Shown piece after piece: positions 1-9,376 of a stretch of 32,831 bases of DNA. Within the stretch, counting starts at the first letter, position 1. Each line of letters opens with the position of its first letter. A program made the translations under genes and the position numbers. Origin of the DNA: an uncultured bacterium (GTDB lineage: Bacteria > UBP6 > UBA1177); contig CAJOMF010000018.1 of the NCBI GenBank assembly GCA_905235605.1, forward strand, positions 1 through 32,831. Reading direction: 5' to 3'. The notes beneath the pieces are model-generated. The model ran no database searches. It saw nothing but the letters and a program-made list of their open reading frames with translations, and had not been told where the DNA came from.

Positions 1-410
1 GTTTTTACCGGTTCATTGTTTTTCTGTGTTTGTGCCGCGGCAACGCACTTTTTTACGATATCGCGTATTTCTGCGACGTTGAACGGCTTGCTGACATAGT
101 CGACTGCACCGAGCTCGATCGCTTTTATGGCCTGTTCTGTCGAAGCATAAGCGGTGATGACGATTACCTGCGATTTCGGGCTTGTATGAAGCAGTTCGTT
201 CAGAAGATCGATACCGTCTATCGCTTCCGGCATATTGTAATCCATTAAAATTACTGTAAATTTTTCTTCTTTCAGCTTCCTTAGGGCGATTTCTCCATTT
301 TCTGCCGTGGTGACATCGTATCCGTCTTTTTTCAGCAGGATCTGTAAAAACTGCCGCATACTGAGTTCGTCATCGATAACTAAAATTTTAACTTTTCCGG
401 ATATGTCCAT
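1..410 (-). CDS. pilR: PilR-type response regulator, N-terminal part (runs off the window)
   Basis: The minus strand from the ATG at 410 encodes a receiver domain of about 120 residues, starting MDISGKVKILVIDDELSM. The acidic pair (DDE) near residue 14, the phosphoacceptor Asp in the LMDYNMPE stretch near residue 60, the switch Thr/Ser region (VIVITAYAS) and the conserved Lys in YVSKPF are all present. Only about 136 codons lie in the window, so the expected AAA+ sigma-54 activation and DNA-binding domains are not seen. Its ATG overlaps the TAA of the upstream sensor kinase (TAATG), so the two are translationally coupled. PilR is inferred from the pilB-T-C-S-R order; by sequence alone it could be any NtrC-class or single-domain regulator. 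In the known system PilR activates the pilin gene pilA. Confidence 0.85.
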   Translation of the reverse strand, partial: MDISGKVKILVIDDELSMRQFLQILLKKDGYDVTTAENGEIALRKLKEEKFTVILMDYNMPEAIDGIDLLNELLHTSPKSQVIVITAYASTEQAIKAIELGAVDYVSKPFNVAEIRDIVKKCVAAAQTQKNNEPVK

Positions 411-1981
411 TATTTTGCCTTGGGTTTGAAATCAATAATAATTCTGGCACCTTTTTCGGTATTTGTCGCTTTTATCGAGCCACTGTGCTTAGTTATGATC
501 CTGTAAACGAGAGCGAGCCCGAGACCTGTTCCGCGCTTTTTTGTCGAAAAAAACGGATCAAAAATCTTGTCTATATTTTTTTCTATAAAACCGGGACCGG
601 TGTCGTCAAAATAGAGTTTGAAAGAGTTTTCCGAGAGCTCTGAAAATATGTTGATTTCTCCTTCGTCATTCATCTCTTCAGCGCTGTTTGTCATGATGTT
701 CCAGAAGACCTGTTTCAACTTTTCTGCGTCTCCCAGAACTGAAAACTCGTCAACTTTGCAGGTGATTTTGACTTTCGGATGTCCGAGTCTGAAAAGCGTT
801 ACGACATCGTTCAGGATCGAGCTCGGAACACATTCCATCAGGGTGTAGGAAGTCTCTTCGGTGTACCTGAAAAGAGAGTCGAGCAGCGTTTTGACGCGTG
901 TTCCTTCGCGCCTGATGATGTCGATAAGCTCGGTCGTGTCAGATTCCGGCTGGATTTCCTGGATCTCGGAGAACATGAGTTCGCTCGCTCCGATGAGGCT
1001 TGTGAGCGGGTTTTTGATCTCGTGGGCGATAGTCGCCGTGAGTTTTCCGATAGTCGCCAGTTTTTCCTGAAGCTCGAAACTTTCCTCCTGTTTCCTGATT
1101 GCCGTAAGATCTGAAAATATAACGACTTTCTGGTTTTCGATGTACGGCATTACTGTGTATGAAAGCCAGATCCCGTCGATTTTTTTCTCCGACCATGCAC
1201 CGTTTGAAGCGGTGTCTTTCGTCGCTTCGGCTAAGAATTTGTCGAGGATGTTTTCAAACTGTTCAGCGTATCTGTTTACGTAAAATTTGGCCGTTTCGTC
1301 AAAAATTACGATACCGATATTTATCTGCGAAAATATTGCGAAAAAGTGCTTTTCCATCTCTTTGTTCCTGCGGGTCGATTCGATAAGCGAACTGTTCGCC
1401 TGACGGAAACTTTTTGTGATCCTGCTCGCTACGAAACCTGTGAACGAGAAGAAGAGAAGGTAGGTGAAAAGGCGCGAAAAGTATGATTCCCACGAACCGG
1501 AGTAAGTTTTGACGAGTTCTGAAGTAATAAGCGGAAGAAAGGAAAACTTGACGGAAACACCTTGCAGAAGCAGCAGAAAGAAAGCGTAAAGCGTTGTGAT
1601 TATTGCTCCTTTTTCGCGCATCAGGATACCGGCATAGATGATGTTTATGATTATTACGTAAAGGTAAGGCGAACTTATGCCGCCGCTTACGTATGAAACC
1701 AAGACCCAGAACGAAATTTCTACGACAAACTGCAGGTATGCGAAAAGAGTGAGATATTTTTCACGTATGAAGCGGTTGACCGTCAGCGAAACTATATTGA
1801 AAATGAGGATAAGGAATGCGGAACTGAGAAAAAGTTTGTTCGCAAATGAAAAGATATCGGTGTTTTCGCGTATGAAAGGAAAAAGGAAAAACGAAAATAT
1901 AACGGTAAAAATGAAGAAAAATCTTATTATGAGATAGTAGCTTAGGTGATTGCGGAATTCGTCCGCCGAGAGAAGGTTCAT
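410..1981 (-). CDS. pilS: PilS-type membrane sensor histidine kinase
   Basis: This 523-residue protein has six hydrophobic segments in about the first 190 residues, a short PAS-like region (about 215-300), then HisKA and HATPase_c domains. Visible motifs are the H box AHEIKNPLTSL (His near residue 320), the N box NIMTNSAEEM, and the G boxes DDTGPGF and GTGLGLALVYRI. A six-helix membrane domain is typical of PilS kinases, which sense pilin in the inner membrane and phosphorylate PilR. The start codon overlaps the stop of pilC (ATGA, four bases) and its stop overlaps the pilR start by one base. Position in the pil operon makes PilS much more likely than another orphan kinase. Confidence 0.88.
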   Translation of the reverse strand: MNLLSADEFRNHLSYYLIIRFFFIFTVIFSFFLFPFIRENTDIFSFANKLFLSSAFLILIFNIVSLTVNRFIREKYLTLFAYLQFVVEISFWVLVSYVSGGISSPYLYVIIINIIYAGILMREKGAIITTLYAFFLLLLQGVSVKFSFLPLITSELVKTYSGSWESYFSRLFTYLLFFSFTGFVASRITKSFRQANSSLIESTRRNKEMEKHFFAIFSQINIGIVIFDETAKFYVNRYAEQFENILDKFLAEATKDTASNGAWSEKKIDGIWLSYTVMPYIENQKVVIFSDLTAIRKQEESFELQEKLATIGKLTATIAHEIKNPLTSLIGASELMFSEIQEIQPESDTTELIDIIRREGTRVKTLLDSLFRYTEETSYTLMECVPSSILNDVVTLFRLGHPKVKITCKVDEFSVLGDAEKLKQVFWNIMTNSAEEMNDEGEINIFSELSENSFKLYFDDTGPGFIEKNIDKIFDPFFSTKKRGTGLGLALVYRIITKHSGSIKATNTEKGARIIIDFKPKAK

Positions 1982-3171
1982 CCGACAGCTTTACCCATGC
2001 TGAACATCGGCAGGTACATAGCGACCATCATCGTTCCGACGATGCCGCCGATTACGACCATGAGGATGGGCTCGATCATGCTGGTGAGACCGTCGACCGC
2101 GACATCTACTTCTTCTTCGTAGAAGTCTGCGATTTTATTAAGCATCGTATCCATGGCACCTGTTGCTTCACCGACGCCGATCATCTGGACGACCATTGAC
2201 GGGAAAACGCCTGCTTCGGTGAGCGGGGTCGTCATGTCGCTTCCTTCGATGACTTTCTGTCTGACGAAGATGATCGCCTTTTCGATCATCATGTTGCCCG
2301 AAGTTCTTGAAACGACTTCAAGACCGTCAACAAGAGGAACACCTGAGCTGACAAGTGTACCCAGGGTTCTTGTGAACCTTGCAACAGCAGATTTTCTGAT
2401 GAGTTCACCGACTACCGGAGCATTGAGGGCGTATCTGTGAACGGCAAACCGGAATTTCGGGTTTTTCATCGCCGTTCTTAATGCAATGACAATGCCGACA
2501 AGTCCGCCGATCACGAAAAGAATGTTCCGCTGCATCCATTCACTCATATCGACAATGACCTGAGTGAGGCCCGGCAGCTGCTGACCGTTGCTCATAAAGA
2601 GCTGTGCAAAGGTAGGAACAACGTAGTAAAGAAGGACGATCGTGATCAAAATAGTGGCCGTAAGGACGACAGCCGGGTATTTCATAGCGCTTTTGATTTT
2701 TGCCGTCGTAGCCGCGTTCTTTTCAAGGAATATCGCAAGACGGTCAAGGATCGTATCAAGGATACCGCCGACTTCGCCTGCCGCGACAAGGTTGACGTAA
2801 AGGTCGGTAAAAACCTTGTGATCTTTGAGTGAATCGCTGAGAGATTTACCTTCTTCGACCGAGTTTTTGACCTTTCTCAGAATGCTTCTGAAATAAGGCG
2901 TTTCCGACTGGGCAGACAAAATTTCCAAGCCCTGAATAATTGAAAGACCCGCGTTGATCATGGTTGCGAACTGACGCGTGAAGATAACGAGCTCCTTCGG
3001 CTTCATTCCGCCGCCGCCGAGCTCTATCTTTGTCCAGTCTTTTTTCAGAGAGTCGACTCTGACACCCTGTGCCAGTAAGGCCTGTCTTGCCCCTTTTTCG
3101 TCATCGGCATCGATCGAGCCTTTGACTGTTTCGCCTTTTTTGTTGACACCGGCATACTTGTAAAAAGGCAT
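1978..3171 (-). CDS. pilC: Type IV pilus inner-membrane platform protein PilC
   Basis: The 397-residue product is a GspF/PilC family protein. It has an N-terminal MPFYKYAGVNKKGETVKG segment typical of PilC/GspF, two repeated cytoplasmic T2SSF domains (about 65-190 and 270-395) and three long hydrophobic helices (near 165-190, 215-235 and 365-390). It sits in the inner membrane and couples the PilB and PilT motors to pilin assembly and disassembly. The ATG at 3171 follows an excellent ribosome-binding site (GAGGAGGT) that itself overlaps the end of pilT. The length is normal for the family. The stop overlaps the pilS start (ATGA). Confidence 0.95.
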   Translation of the reverse strand: MPFYKYAGVNKKGETVKGSIDADDEKGARQALLAQGVRVDSLKKDWTKIELGGGGMKPKELVIFTRQFATMINAGLSIIQGLEILSAQSETPYFRSILRKVKNSVEEGKSLSDSLKDHKVFTDLYVNLVAAGEVGGILDTILDRLAIFLEKNAATTAKIKSAMKYPAVVLTATILITIVLLYYVVPTFAQLFMSNGQQLPGLTQVIVDMSEWMQRNILFVIGGLVGIVIALRTAMKNPKFRFAVHRYALNAPVVGELIRKSAVARFTRTLGTLVSSGVPLVDGLEVVSRTSGNMMIEKAIIFVRQKVIEGSDMTTPLTEAGVFPSMVVQMIGVGEATGAMDTMLNKIADFYEEEVDVAVDGLTSMIEPILMVVIGGIVGTMMVAMYLPMFSMGKAVG

Positions 3172-3174
3172 TTT

Positions 3175-4272
3175 TTACCTCCTCGTTTGGGTTGTTCTTG
3201 CGAGAATAGCCTGGAACTCGTCCAGATGCGGGACCAGTGTCAACGCATCTTCCATGCTGATGATGTCGTTTCTTACCAGTCTGGCGAGATCCTGCGTCAT
3301 TGTCTGCATTCCGCTGTCGTTCTGACCCGACTGCATGCTGGAGTATATCTGCTGAAGTTTTTCTTCGCGTATAAGGTTGCGGATAGCTGCGTTCGGGACC
3401 ATGACTTCGCACGCGATGACACGACCGCCGCCGTATTTCTTCGGAATGAGCGTCTGGGCGACGATGCCCTGAAGAACGAAGCTGAGCTGTGCTCTGACCT
3501 GATTCTGCTGGTTTACCGGGAACATATCGATGATACGGTTGATCGTTTCGATCGTGCTGTTCGTGTGAAGCGTTGCAAGTGCAAGGTGGCCTGTTTCGGA
3601 AACGCTGAGAGCGGTCGACATGGTCTCGATATCACGGATCTCACCGATGAGAACGATATCGGGATCCTGCCTGAGTACAACGCGGAGAGCCGAAGCGAAC
3701 GAACCTGTATCGGCACCTACTTCACGCTGGTTGACGATGCAGTTTTTATGCGAGTGGATGAACTCGATAGGATCTTCGATCGTGACGATGTGCCCGTGAC
3801 GGTTGCGGTTGATGTAGTCGACCATCGAAGCCAGAGTCGTCGATTTTCCGCTTCCGGTAGGTCCCGTGACGAGGATCAGTCCTTTCGGTTTTTTTGCAAG
3901 TTCTTCAACTATCGGCGGAAGACCGAGCTGTCTGAAATCGAGTATTTTGTATGGAATGACACGGATAGCGGCACTGACAGCGCCTCTCTGCATGAAAACA
4001 TTCGCTCTGAAACGGCTGAGATTTTTGACACCGAAACTGAGGTCGAGCTCATTCTTTTCTTCAAAAACCTTTTTCTGTTTTTCTGTCAGAATGCTGTATG
4101 CCAGCTTTTTCGTATCTACCGGAGAGAGCGGCGGCACGTTTACCGGTCTCAAGTTTCCGTCGATCCTGAGCTGGGGCGGCGAACCGCTTGTGATGTGAAG
4201 GTCGGATGCCCCCTGTTCGATCATCAGAGAGAGCAGATCCTGCAGGGAAACTGTAGCATTTGGATTTTCCAT
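3175..4272 (-). CDS. pilT: Type IV pilus retraction ATPase PilT
   Basis: The 365-residue protein has the PilT layout: an N-terminal PAS-like domain with the SDLHIT motif (near residue 20), then a RecA-like ATPase. The Walker A motif GPTGSGKSTT lies near 135-144, with Asp box and Walker B (DIVLIGEIRD), a His box (GHLALATLHTNS) and the PilT-typical AIRNLIRE near the C-terminal side. It powers pilus retraction and twitching motility as a cytoplasmic hexamer on PilC. The ATG at 4272 follows AGAGGT and begins 9 bases after the pilB stop. The long open frame on the opposite strand (3187-4314) is a codon-bias shadow. Confidence 0.96.
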   Translation of the reverse strand: MENPNATVSLQDLLSLMIEQGASDLHITSGSPPQLRIDGNLRPVNVPPLSPVDTKKLAYSILTEKQKKVFEEKNELDLSFGVKNLSRFRANVFMQRGAVSAAIRVIPYKILDFRQLGLPPIVEELAKKPKGLILVTGPTGSGKSTTLASMVDYINRNRHGHIVTIEDPIEFIHSHKNCIVNQREVGADTGSFASALRVVLRQDPDIVLIGEIRDIETMSTALSVSETGHLALATLHTNSTIETINRIIDMFPVNQQNQVRAQLSFVLQGIVAQTLIPKKYGGGRVIACEVMVPNAAIRNLIREEKLQQIYSSMQSGQNDSGMQTMTQDLARLVRNDIISMEDALTLVPHLDEFQAILARTTQTRR

Positions 4273-4281
4273 TTTTTACCT

Positions 4282-6039
4282 CTAAGCATTGTCATCGGGT
4301 GCCGTGTTTCTTAAAACTTCGGCTATACTTGTCGTTCCTTCGAGAAGTCTCAGGTTGGCACTCATTCTCATTGTTTTCATACCGAGTTTTATAGCGAGTT
4401 CCTTGAGTTCCATGGAGCTTGCACCGTTCAGTATCGCGTCTTTCAAAGGATCGGTCATTTTCATAACTTCATAGAAAGCGATACGGCCTTTGTAACCTGT
4501 ACCGTTGCACACTTCGCAGCCTTTGCCCTGGTAGATCTGGTAACCGTCCGCGATCTGTTCTTCCTTGATGCCGAGTTTCAGAAGTTCCGATTTAGGCACA
4601 TCTATCGGCTCTTTGCAGTTGTAACAGATCTTTCTGCCGAGACGCTGAGCCATGATGCAGTTTACTGAAGACGTAACAAGGAAACTTTCAACACCCATGT
4701 TGATGAGACGGGTGATGGTCGAAGGTGCGTCGTTCGTGTGGAGCGTACTAAGGACCATGTGACCCGTGATAGCCGCTTTTACCGCGATGTCGGCCGTTTC
4801 GAAGTCACGGATCTCACCGACCATCATGATGTCGGGGTCCTGACGGAGGAATGAACGGAGCGCCGAAGCGAAGGTAAGACCTACCTGCTCACGGATCGCA
4901 ACCTGGTTGATTCCTTCGAGGTTGAACTCGACCGGGTCTTCAGCCGTCGAAATGTTGACGTCTTCTTTGTTGAGGTCGGAAAGGGCAGAGTAAAGCGTCG
5001 TCGTTTTTCCCGAACCGGTAGGACCCGTAACGAGCATCATTCCGTAAGGTTTGTATATCGCCTCTTTGAAAATTTCGAGCTGATCGGGGAAGAAACCGAG
5101 CTTGGTCATGTCGAGCTGAAGGTTGCTCTTATCGAGAAGTCGGAGAACGACTTTTTCGCCGAAAATAACGGGACATACTGAAACACGGAAGTCCATATCC
5201 TCGCCCTGACCGATCTTGATCTTGATACGGCCGTCCTGCGGGATACGTTTTTCTGCGATATCGAGGTTTGCCATGACTTTGAGTCTGGCTACGATCGCAT
5301 CCATCGTGTTTCTCGGCGGATGAACGACATCATAAAGGACACCATCCATTCTGAGACGGATCCTGAAGCTCTTTTCGTAAGGTTCGACGTGGATATCGGA
5401 CGCTTTCTTCTTGATCGCGTCAAGAAGAACCATGTTGACGAAACGGATGACCGGTGCCTCTTCCGAGTTACGGATCATGTCTTCGAGAGAGGTGCTTTCA
5501 TCGAAGTTAGCTTCGCTCAGTTTGACATCGTCTGCCTCGCTGAGCAGAGCTTCCATATCAAAGCTGATGTCGCCGTATTTTTTCTCATCCTTTTTAGCCT
5601 GCTCGCCGTAATATTTCGTGATTGCGGCTTCAATATCTGTCGAGGAAGCTATTACAACTTCGACATTGTAGTCGGTCAGGAACTTGATATCGTCCTGTGC
5701 GTTCATGTTCGAAGGATCGGCCATTGCGACAGTGAGCGTGTTTCCGATCCTTGAAATCGGAATGACATTGTAGCGCGTTACGATCTGTTCGTTGAGCAGC
5801 GCGATTACCTCAGGCTGGATCTCAAGTTCGGAAAGATCGATCTTCGGAACATTGTACTGTTCGCTTAGGATGTCTACAAGCTGGTTTTCATTGAGCTTGT
5901 TTTCTTTGAAAAGTATGTCTTTTATGCTTTCTCCCGATTCGATCGAGAGCTCTTCGAGAGATTTCAGTTCCGGCAGGGAAATGATCCCTCTCTTTATCAG
6001 CATTCCTGTTAATTGTCTGTTGTTCAAAAGCAACTCCAC
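4282..6039 (-). CDS. pilB: Type IV pilus assembly ATPase PilB
   Basis: This protein of up to 585 residues has an N-terminal MshEN/T2SSE_N domain, then a GspE-type ATPase with Walker A GPTGSGKTTT (near 335), Walker B (DIMMVGEIRD), a His box (GHMVLSTLHTND) and the tetracysteine zinc module CYNC ... CEVC (near 472 and 509). It drives pilus extension. The start is uncertain. GTG at 6039 opens the frame but has a poor ribosome-binding site. A TTG at 6027 has GGAG six bases upstream and gives MNNRQLTGMLIKRG, which resembles other PilB N-termini. A strong promoter lies 25-50 bases upstream, making this the first gene of the operon. Confidence 0.95.
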   Translation of the reverse strand: MELLLNNRQLTGMLIKRGIISLPELKSLEELSIESGESIKDILFKENKLNENQLVDILSEQYNVPKIDLSELEIQPEVIALLNEQIVTRYNVIPISRIGNTLTVAMADPSNMNAQDDIKFLTDYNVEVVIASSTDIEAAITKYYGEQAKKDEKKYGDISFDMEALLSEADDVKLSEANFDESTSLEDMIRNSEEAPVIRFVNMVLLDAIKKKASDIHVEPYEKSFRIRLRMDGVLYDVVHPPRNTMDAIVARLKVMANLDIAEKRIPQDGRIKIKIGQGEDMDFRVSVCPVIFGEKVVLRLLDKSNLQLDMTKLGFFPDQLEIFKEAIYKPYGMMLVTGPTGSGKTTTLYSALSDLNKEDVNISTAEDPVEFNLEGINQVAIREQVGLTFASALRSFLRQDPDIMMVGEIRDFETADIAVKAAITGHMVLSTLHTNDAPSTITRLINMGVESFLVTSSVNCIMAQRLGRKICYNCKEPIDVPKSELLKLGIKEEQIADGYQIYQGKGCEVCNGTGYKGRIAFYEVMKMTDPLKDAILNGASSMELKELAIKLGMKTMRMSANLRLLEGTTSIAEVLRNTAPDDNA

Positions 6040-6063
6040 AAGCGGTTGTCATTCACCCGCGGC

Positions 6064-6091
6064 ATTATATTTTTATAATTTATAACGTCAA
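6064..6091 (-). promoter_or_regulatory. Sigma-70-type promoter of the pil operon
   Basis: On the minus strand TTGACG (6091-6086) is followed after 16 bases by TATAAT (6069-6064). The predicted transcription start is near 6057, leaving a very short leader before the GTG at 6039 or the TTG at 6027. The match to the consensus is 5/6 and 6/6. Confidence 0.75.
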
Positions 6092-6128
6092 GTTAAACTG
6101 AATTCTGAAGTAGAAAATCAGGGGAAAA

Positions 6129-9100
6129 CTATTTTCTGAAACCGGAAAGTTTTACACCTGCAAGAGCAAGAAGTGCAGCAAATGCTGCGAAAACGAGATA
6201 AAGAGTATTGTCGCTGTCGGAAACTGCCGAAATTGCACAGCCGCTGCTGTCATCATCGTCGGAAGCGCATGAACTCGGGTCATTTTTGTCGCATTCATAG
6301 GTGAATTCCTTCGAAGCTACCGGTGTTCCGATTGCTTTTCCCGAACCGACTTTTACGTCGCTGACCGTTATTTTTGCCGTTTCGCCGACAGACATTTTGA
6401 ACTCGACTTTGAAAATGAGGTATTTTTCTTCGTTTTCGCCGTATTGAAGAAGGTCTTCAAGGTTTTCAAAAACCATGGAAGTCGTACTGTCGAAAGATGT
6501 TATCTTTTGAATTACAGTATCGCCGTCCGACTGCACACCGTTTCCGTCTCTGTCTAAAATGAGCGAGATCGATTTGATGCCTTCTCCGAATTTTGCAAAA
6601 CTGTTGGAAGTTTTGACCTTTATCGTTTTGATTTTGTCGGCTGCACCTTTTGATTTTGTTCTTACCTGAAGCATTTCGTGTTCGCCGTTGAAGTTTTTGT
6701 ATGCAGGAACTTCCGGATCGTACTGACCGCTTGTGAATATGAAACCTTCAGAAGGTTCGAATCTGAATGTCGCGAAATCAGTTCTTTTTCCGATTACCTC
6801 AACTTCTCCGTTGTCTTTGATTTTAAATGATTCCGACCCTTCGATCGTCATGCTGAATTTGCCGGGCTGTCCGGTTGTTGTGCTTGTCTCAGCATCTGCA
6901 ATTACTATGAAGTAGTTTTTAATGCCGGAATCCGTGAGTCTGTTTGCATCGTCGGTTATCGAAAAATCAATGAAAGAGTTTTTGAGGCTCTCTGCGGAAG
7001 CGATTTCTACATCGCCTTCATCGACTTTGCCGTTTCCGTTTTTGTCTTTGTAAAGTTTAAAGTTCTTTGCGTTTACATCGGAATCTTTTGTGAGTTTCAA
7101 TTCAATTTTGTTGAATTCGTAATATTTTCCGGTGTCACCTTCGGAAAGAAGGTAGAACTGGCCGAGAACGAGTTTTTCGCTCGGCGAAGGAATGATTATT
7201 TCGTTGGAGTTTCCGCTTCCCGGGCTGTCCTTTCCCATATCAAAGGAAACTTTTGCACCGGTTGTCAAATTCGTGCTTGCATCGAGAACACACTCGTTGT
7301 TGACGCATTTTTTGCCGTCTTTGCAGTCTTTGTCTTCTGCACAGTAATTGTCGTTGCCTTCGACTTTTACACCGCCGCACTGAGCTTTAGGAGGAAGATT
7401 GCATTCGGCGATTGTCGGGCATTTTCCGAGTTTGAGTCTGAGCGGAATGTTGCTGTTTGAGTTGTAGGGCATGCTGTCGCCGGTGATGACGGCAGTGTTT
7501 CTGATGACTTCGTTTTTGGAAAGGTTCGATTTCGGTTTTACCTGGAATCTTACCCACATACCTTCGTTGCAGTCGTCGAATGAAAGTTTGTCACAGTGCT
7601 GTTTTATCTCAGCCGCCAGTGTCTGAGCGGTAGCGTAAGGGAAGCCGCCGTTTACATCCGGAACGACCGTCCAGTCTGTTCCGTTGCCGTTTTCATCGAA
7701 TTTCGTTGCGATTTCAGTCGTTCCGGCAACATATTCGACCTGAGCCGGAAGAGTATCCTGAAGCGTTACGTTTGAGGCGACCTGTTCACCCCAGTTCTGG
7801 ATCTTGATCGTGTAGTAGAACGGTCTGTCAGCACAGACTGCATCTTCGTCAGTCGAGCATGAGCAGTAGTCTTTCTCTCTGCCGTTCGGGGTCTTCGGGT
7901 TTGCCGGAATATCGAATTTCGGTGCTTTGGTATCAACACTGACAACAAGAAGGTTGGTGTAAACCTGATCCTGGTTCGCGCCGATCTTGAGGTTGAGCAT
8001 CGTGTCGCCTTTCTGGAATCTGCCGTAAAAAGGACCGGTTGGGCCTGAATCGACCATAAGGATGTCGGCATCGATCGCGTATTCGATCGGATTGGCGGTG
8101 TCTGCCGGATTGTCAGGATTTCCGATACACCAGTAGTTTTCACTGTCCTCCCAGCTGAAAATAGAGGAAATTGAGTTGTAGATTTCAGTGTAGTTGAAAG
8201 CCTGACCGTAGCTGTCCTGGAATTTTGGAGGGTTGCAGTTGTTGAAAAGAAGCGCGAAATCGGTCGGATTGCTCTGACCGCTTATTGAAAGAGCCTCAGG
8301 CTCTGCCGCTCCGAAAAGGGAAGTCCCGGTTGCACTTGCAAGCCCAGGGTCGCCTTCAAAAACGACAAGACCGAGTTTGATTACAGCTTCAGCCGGAAGT
8401 TCAAACCCCTGAACCATGAGTGTCTCTGCCTGGAAACGGTAAGCCGCAAGACCGTTGTAAAAATAGATTTTTTTCGGGTTGATGTGAGCCGAAGTGTAGA
8501 CGAAAGGCATAAACCAGCCGCCTACAAGGCCGCTTGTAGTAAGGTAGTTCTGGTGGTTGGAGCATTCCATCCCTTTGACGTTGTAGTCGCCGTAAAGGGC
8601 TTCACCGGAGTCCATGCCGGCATCTTCGCCCATTTTGATGATCTGTTTCATGAAGTCGGAAACTTCAACACGGTAGGTGAAAACGCCTGTCGCTCCGGTG
8701 TTTGCATCTGCCGGCATGTTCAGCGCTTCGTATTCAAAGTCGCCGATCTGAGTTGTTGCGAGGTTGCCCTGTTTTGAAGCAGTGACTTCCTGAGTAAGAG
8801 TGATCGACGGATCAGATGCATTCGTGAAAGTAAGGGTTACAGAGTTGTCCGTAAGACCGTTCAGGTTGTCAGGATCCTGCGGAGCAAGCCATACGAGGAA
8901 AGCACGGTCAATATCGGCATCCTGCGGAATATGTTTCGGTTCAAGTGTGTAAGTTGAGCCGATATTCTGCTCGATGCATGTGTCGGCCTGCGGGTTGCCG
9001 GCAGTCGTGCTTGCAGAACCTGTTACCTGTTTGATCAGAGATTTGTGCATGATAAAGAAGTCCCAGGCACCTTCCTCCCATTTGAGCTGGGTGCCGTCAG

Positions 9101-9185
9101 GAGCAACAGCAATACCGTTGCTGCCGAGTGCTGCGAAAAGCATTGCAGGAATCAAAAACATAAAAACAAATAGGAATTTTTTCAT
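6129..9185 (-). CDS. Large secreted surface protein with DUF11-like domain and MYXO-CTERM-like tail
   Basis: The 1018-residue protein begins with a signal peptide (MKKFLFVFMFLIPAMLFA, cleavage near 18). A DUF11-like segment (about 425-590, containing FYYTIKIQNWGEQVASNVT) is followed by a small Cys-rich module (DKDCKDGKKCVNNEC) near 630. Two Ca-binding-like DxNGNG/DxDGNG loops occur in the later beta-rich repeats. The C-terminus has an acidic DDDDSSGC stretch, a hydrophobic helix (TLYLVFAAFAALLALAG) and a basic SGFRK end. This Cys-helix-basic tripartite tail resembles MYXO-CTERM sorting signals. The gene has its own promoter and good ribosome-binding site (GGAGGAG). Its place behind the pilus operon suggests a cell-surface or adhesion role, but no specific function can be assigned. 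Confidence 0.8.
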   Translation of the reverse strand: MKKFLFVFMFLIPAMLFAALGSNGIAVAPDGTQLKWEEGAWDFFIMHKSLIKQVTGSASTTAGNPQADTCIEQNIGSTYTLEPKHIPQDADIDRAFLVWLAPQDPDNLNGLTDNSVTLTFTNASDPSITLTQEVTASKQGNLATTQIGDFEYEALNMPADANTGATGVFTYRVEVSDFMKQIIKMGEDAGMDSGEALYGDYNVKGMECSNHQNYLTTSGLVGGWFMPFVYTSAHINPKKIYFYNGLAAYRFQAETLMVQGFELPAEAVIKLGLVVFEGDPGLASATGTSLFGAAEPEALSISGQSNPTDFALLFNNCNPPKFQDSYGQAFNYTEIYNSISSIFSWEDSENYWCIGNPDNPADTANPIEYAIDADILMVDSGPTGPFYGRFQKGDTMLNLKIGANQDQVYTNLLVVSVDTKAPKFDIPANPKTPNGREKDYCSCSTDEDAVCADRPFYYTIKIQNWGEQVASNVTLQDTLPAQVEYVAGTTEIATKFDENGNGTDWTVVPDVNGGFPYATAQTLAAEIKQHCDKLSFDDCNEGMWVRFQVKPKSNLSKNEVIRNTAVITGDSMPYNSNSNIPLRLKLGKCPTIAECNLPPKAQCGGVKVEGNDNYCAEDKDCKDGKKCVNNECVLDASTNLTTGAKVSFDMGKDSPGSGNSNEIIIPSPSEKLVLGQFYLLSEGDTGKYYEFNKIELKLTKDSDVNAKNFKLYKDKNGNGKVDEGDVEIASAESLKNSFIDFSITDDANRLTDSGIKNYFIVIADAETSTTTGQPGKFSMTIEGSESFKIKDNGEVEVIGKRTDFATFRFEPSEGFIFTSGQYDPEVPAYKNFNGEHEMLQVRTKSKGAADKIKTIKVKTSNSFAKFGEGIKSISLILDRDGNGVQSDGDTVIQKITSFDSTTSMVFENLEDLLQYGENEEKYLIFKVEFKMSVGETAKITVSDVKVGSGKAIGTPVASKEFTYECDKNDPSSCASDDDDSSGCAISAVSDSDNTLYLVFAAFAALLALAGVKLSGFRK

Positions 9186-9218
9186 CGTCTCCTCCGAAGT
9201 TTAACAAAAAAGCGACGG

Positions 9219-9246
9219 ATTATAAAACTTTTGAAAATTGAGTCAA
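9219..9246 (-). promoter_or_regulatory. Strong sigma-70-type promoter of the surface-protein gene
   Basis: On the minus strand TTGACT (9246-9241), a 16-base spacer and TATAAT (9224-9219) lie just upstream of the ATG at 9185. The GGAGGAG ribosome-binding site follows the predicted start of transcription near 9211. Confidence 0.75.
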
Positions 9247-9284
9247 CATAAGTTTTTTGCAGAAAAATTATAAAATGATTTTCC

Positions 9285-9312
9285 TTGCTAAAACAAATTC
9301 ATGTCTTATACT
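9285..9312 (+). promoter_or_regulatory. Probable promoter of the aminotransferase-pta pair
   Basis: TTGCTA (9285-9290) and TATACT (9307-9312) are separated by 16 bases on the plus strand, about 65 bases before the ATG at 9377. Together with the minus-strand promoter this makes 9186-9376 a divergent promoter region. Confidence 0.5.
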
Positions 9313-9376
9313 CGCCGCACGAAAAGCTCTTTTAATTGTTGAATATCTTTTTAATAACTGATTTCAGAGGTGAAAA

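Noticed and set aside
3187-4314. 375-codon open frame antisense to pilT
   Set aside because: It mirrors a well-supported pilT gene; its composition and lack of any known motif mark it as a codon-bias shadow. The same applies to the long antisense frames at 9431-10075 and 10755-11684.
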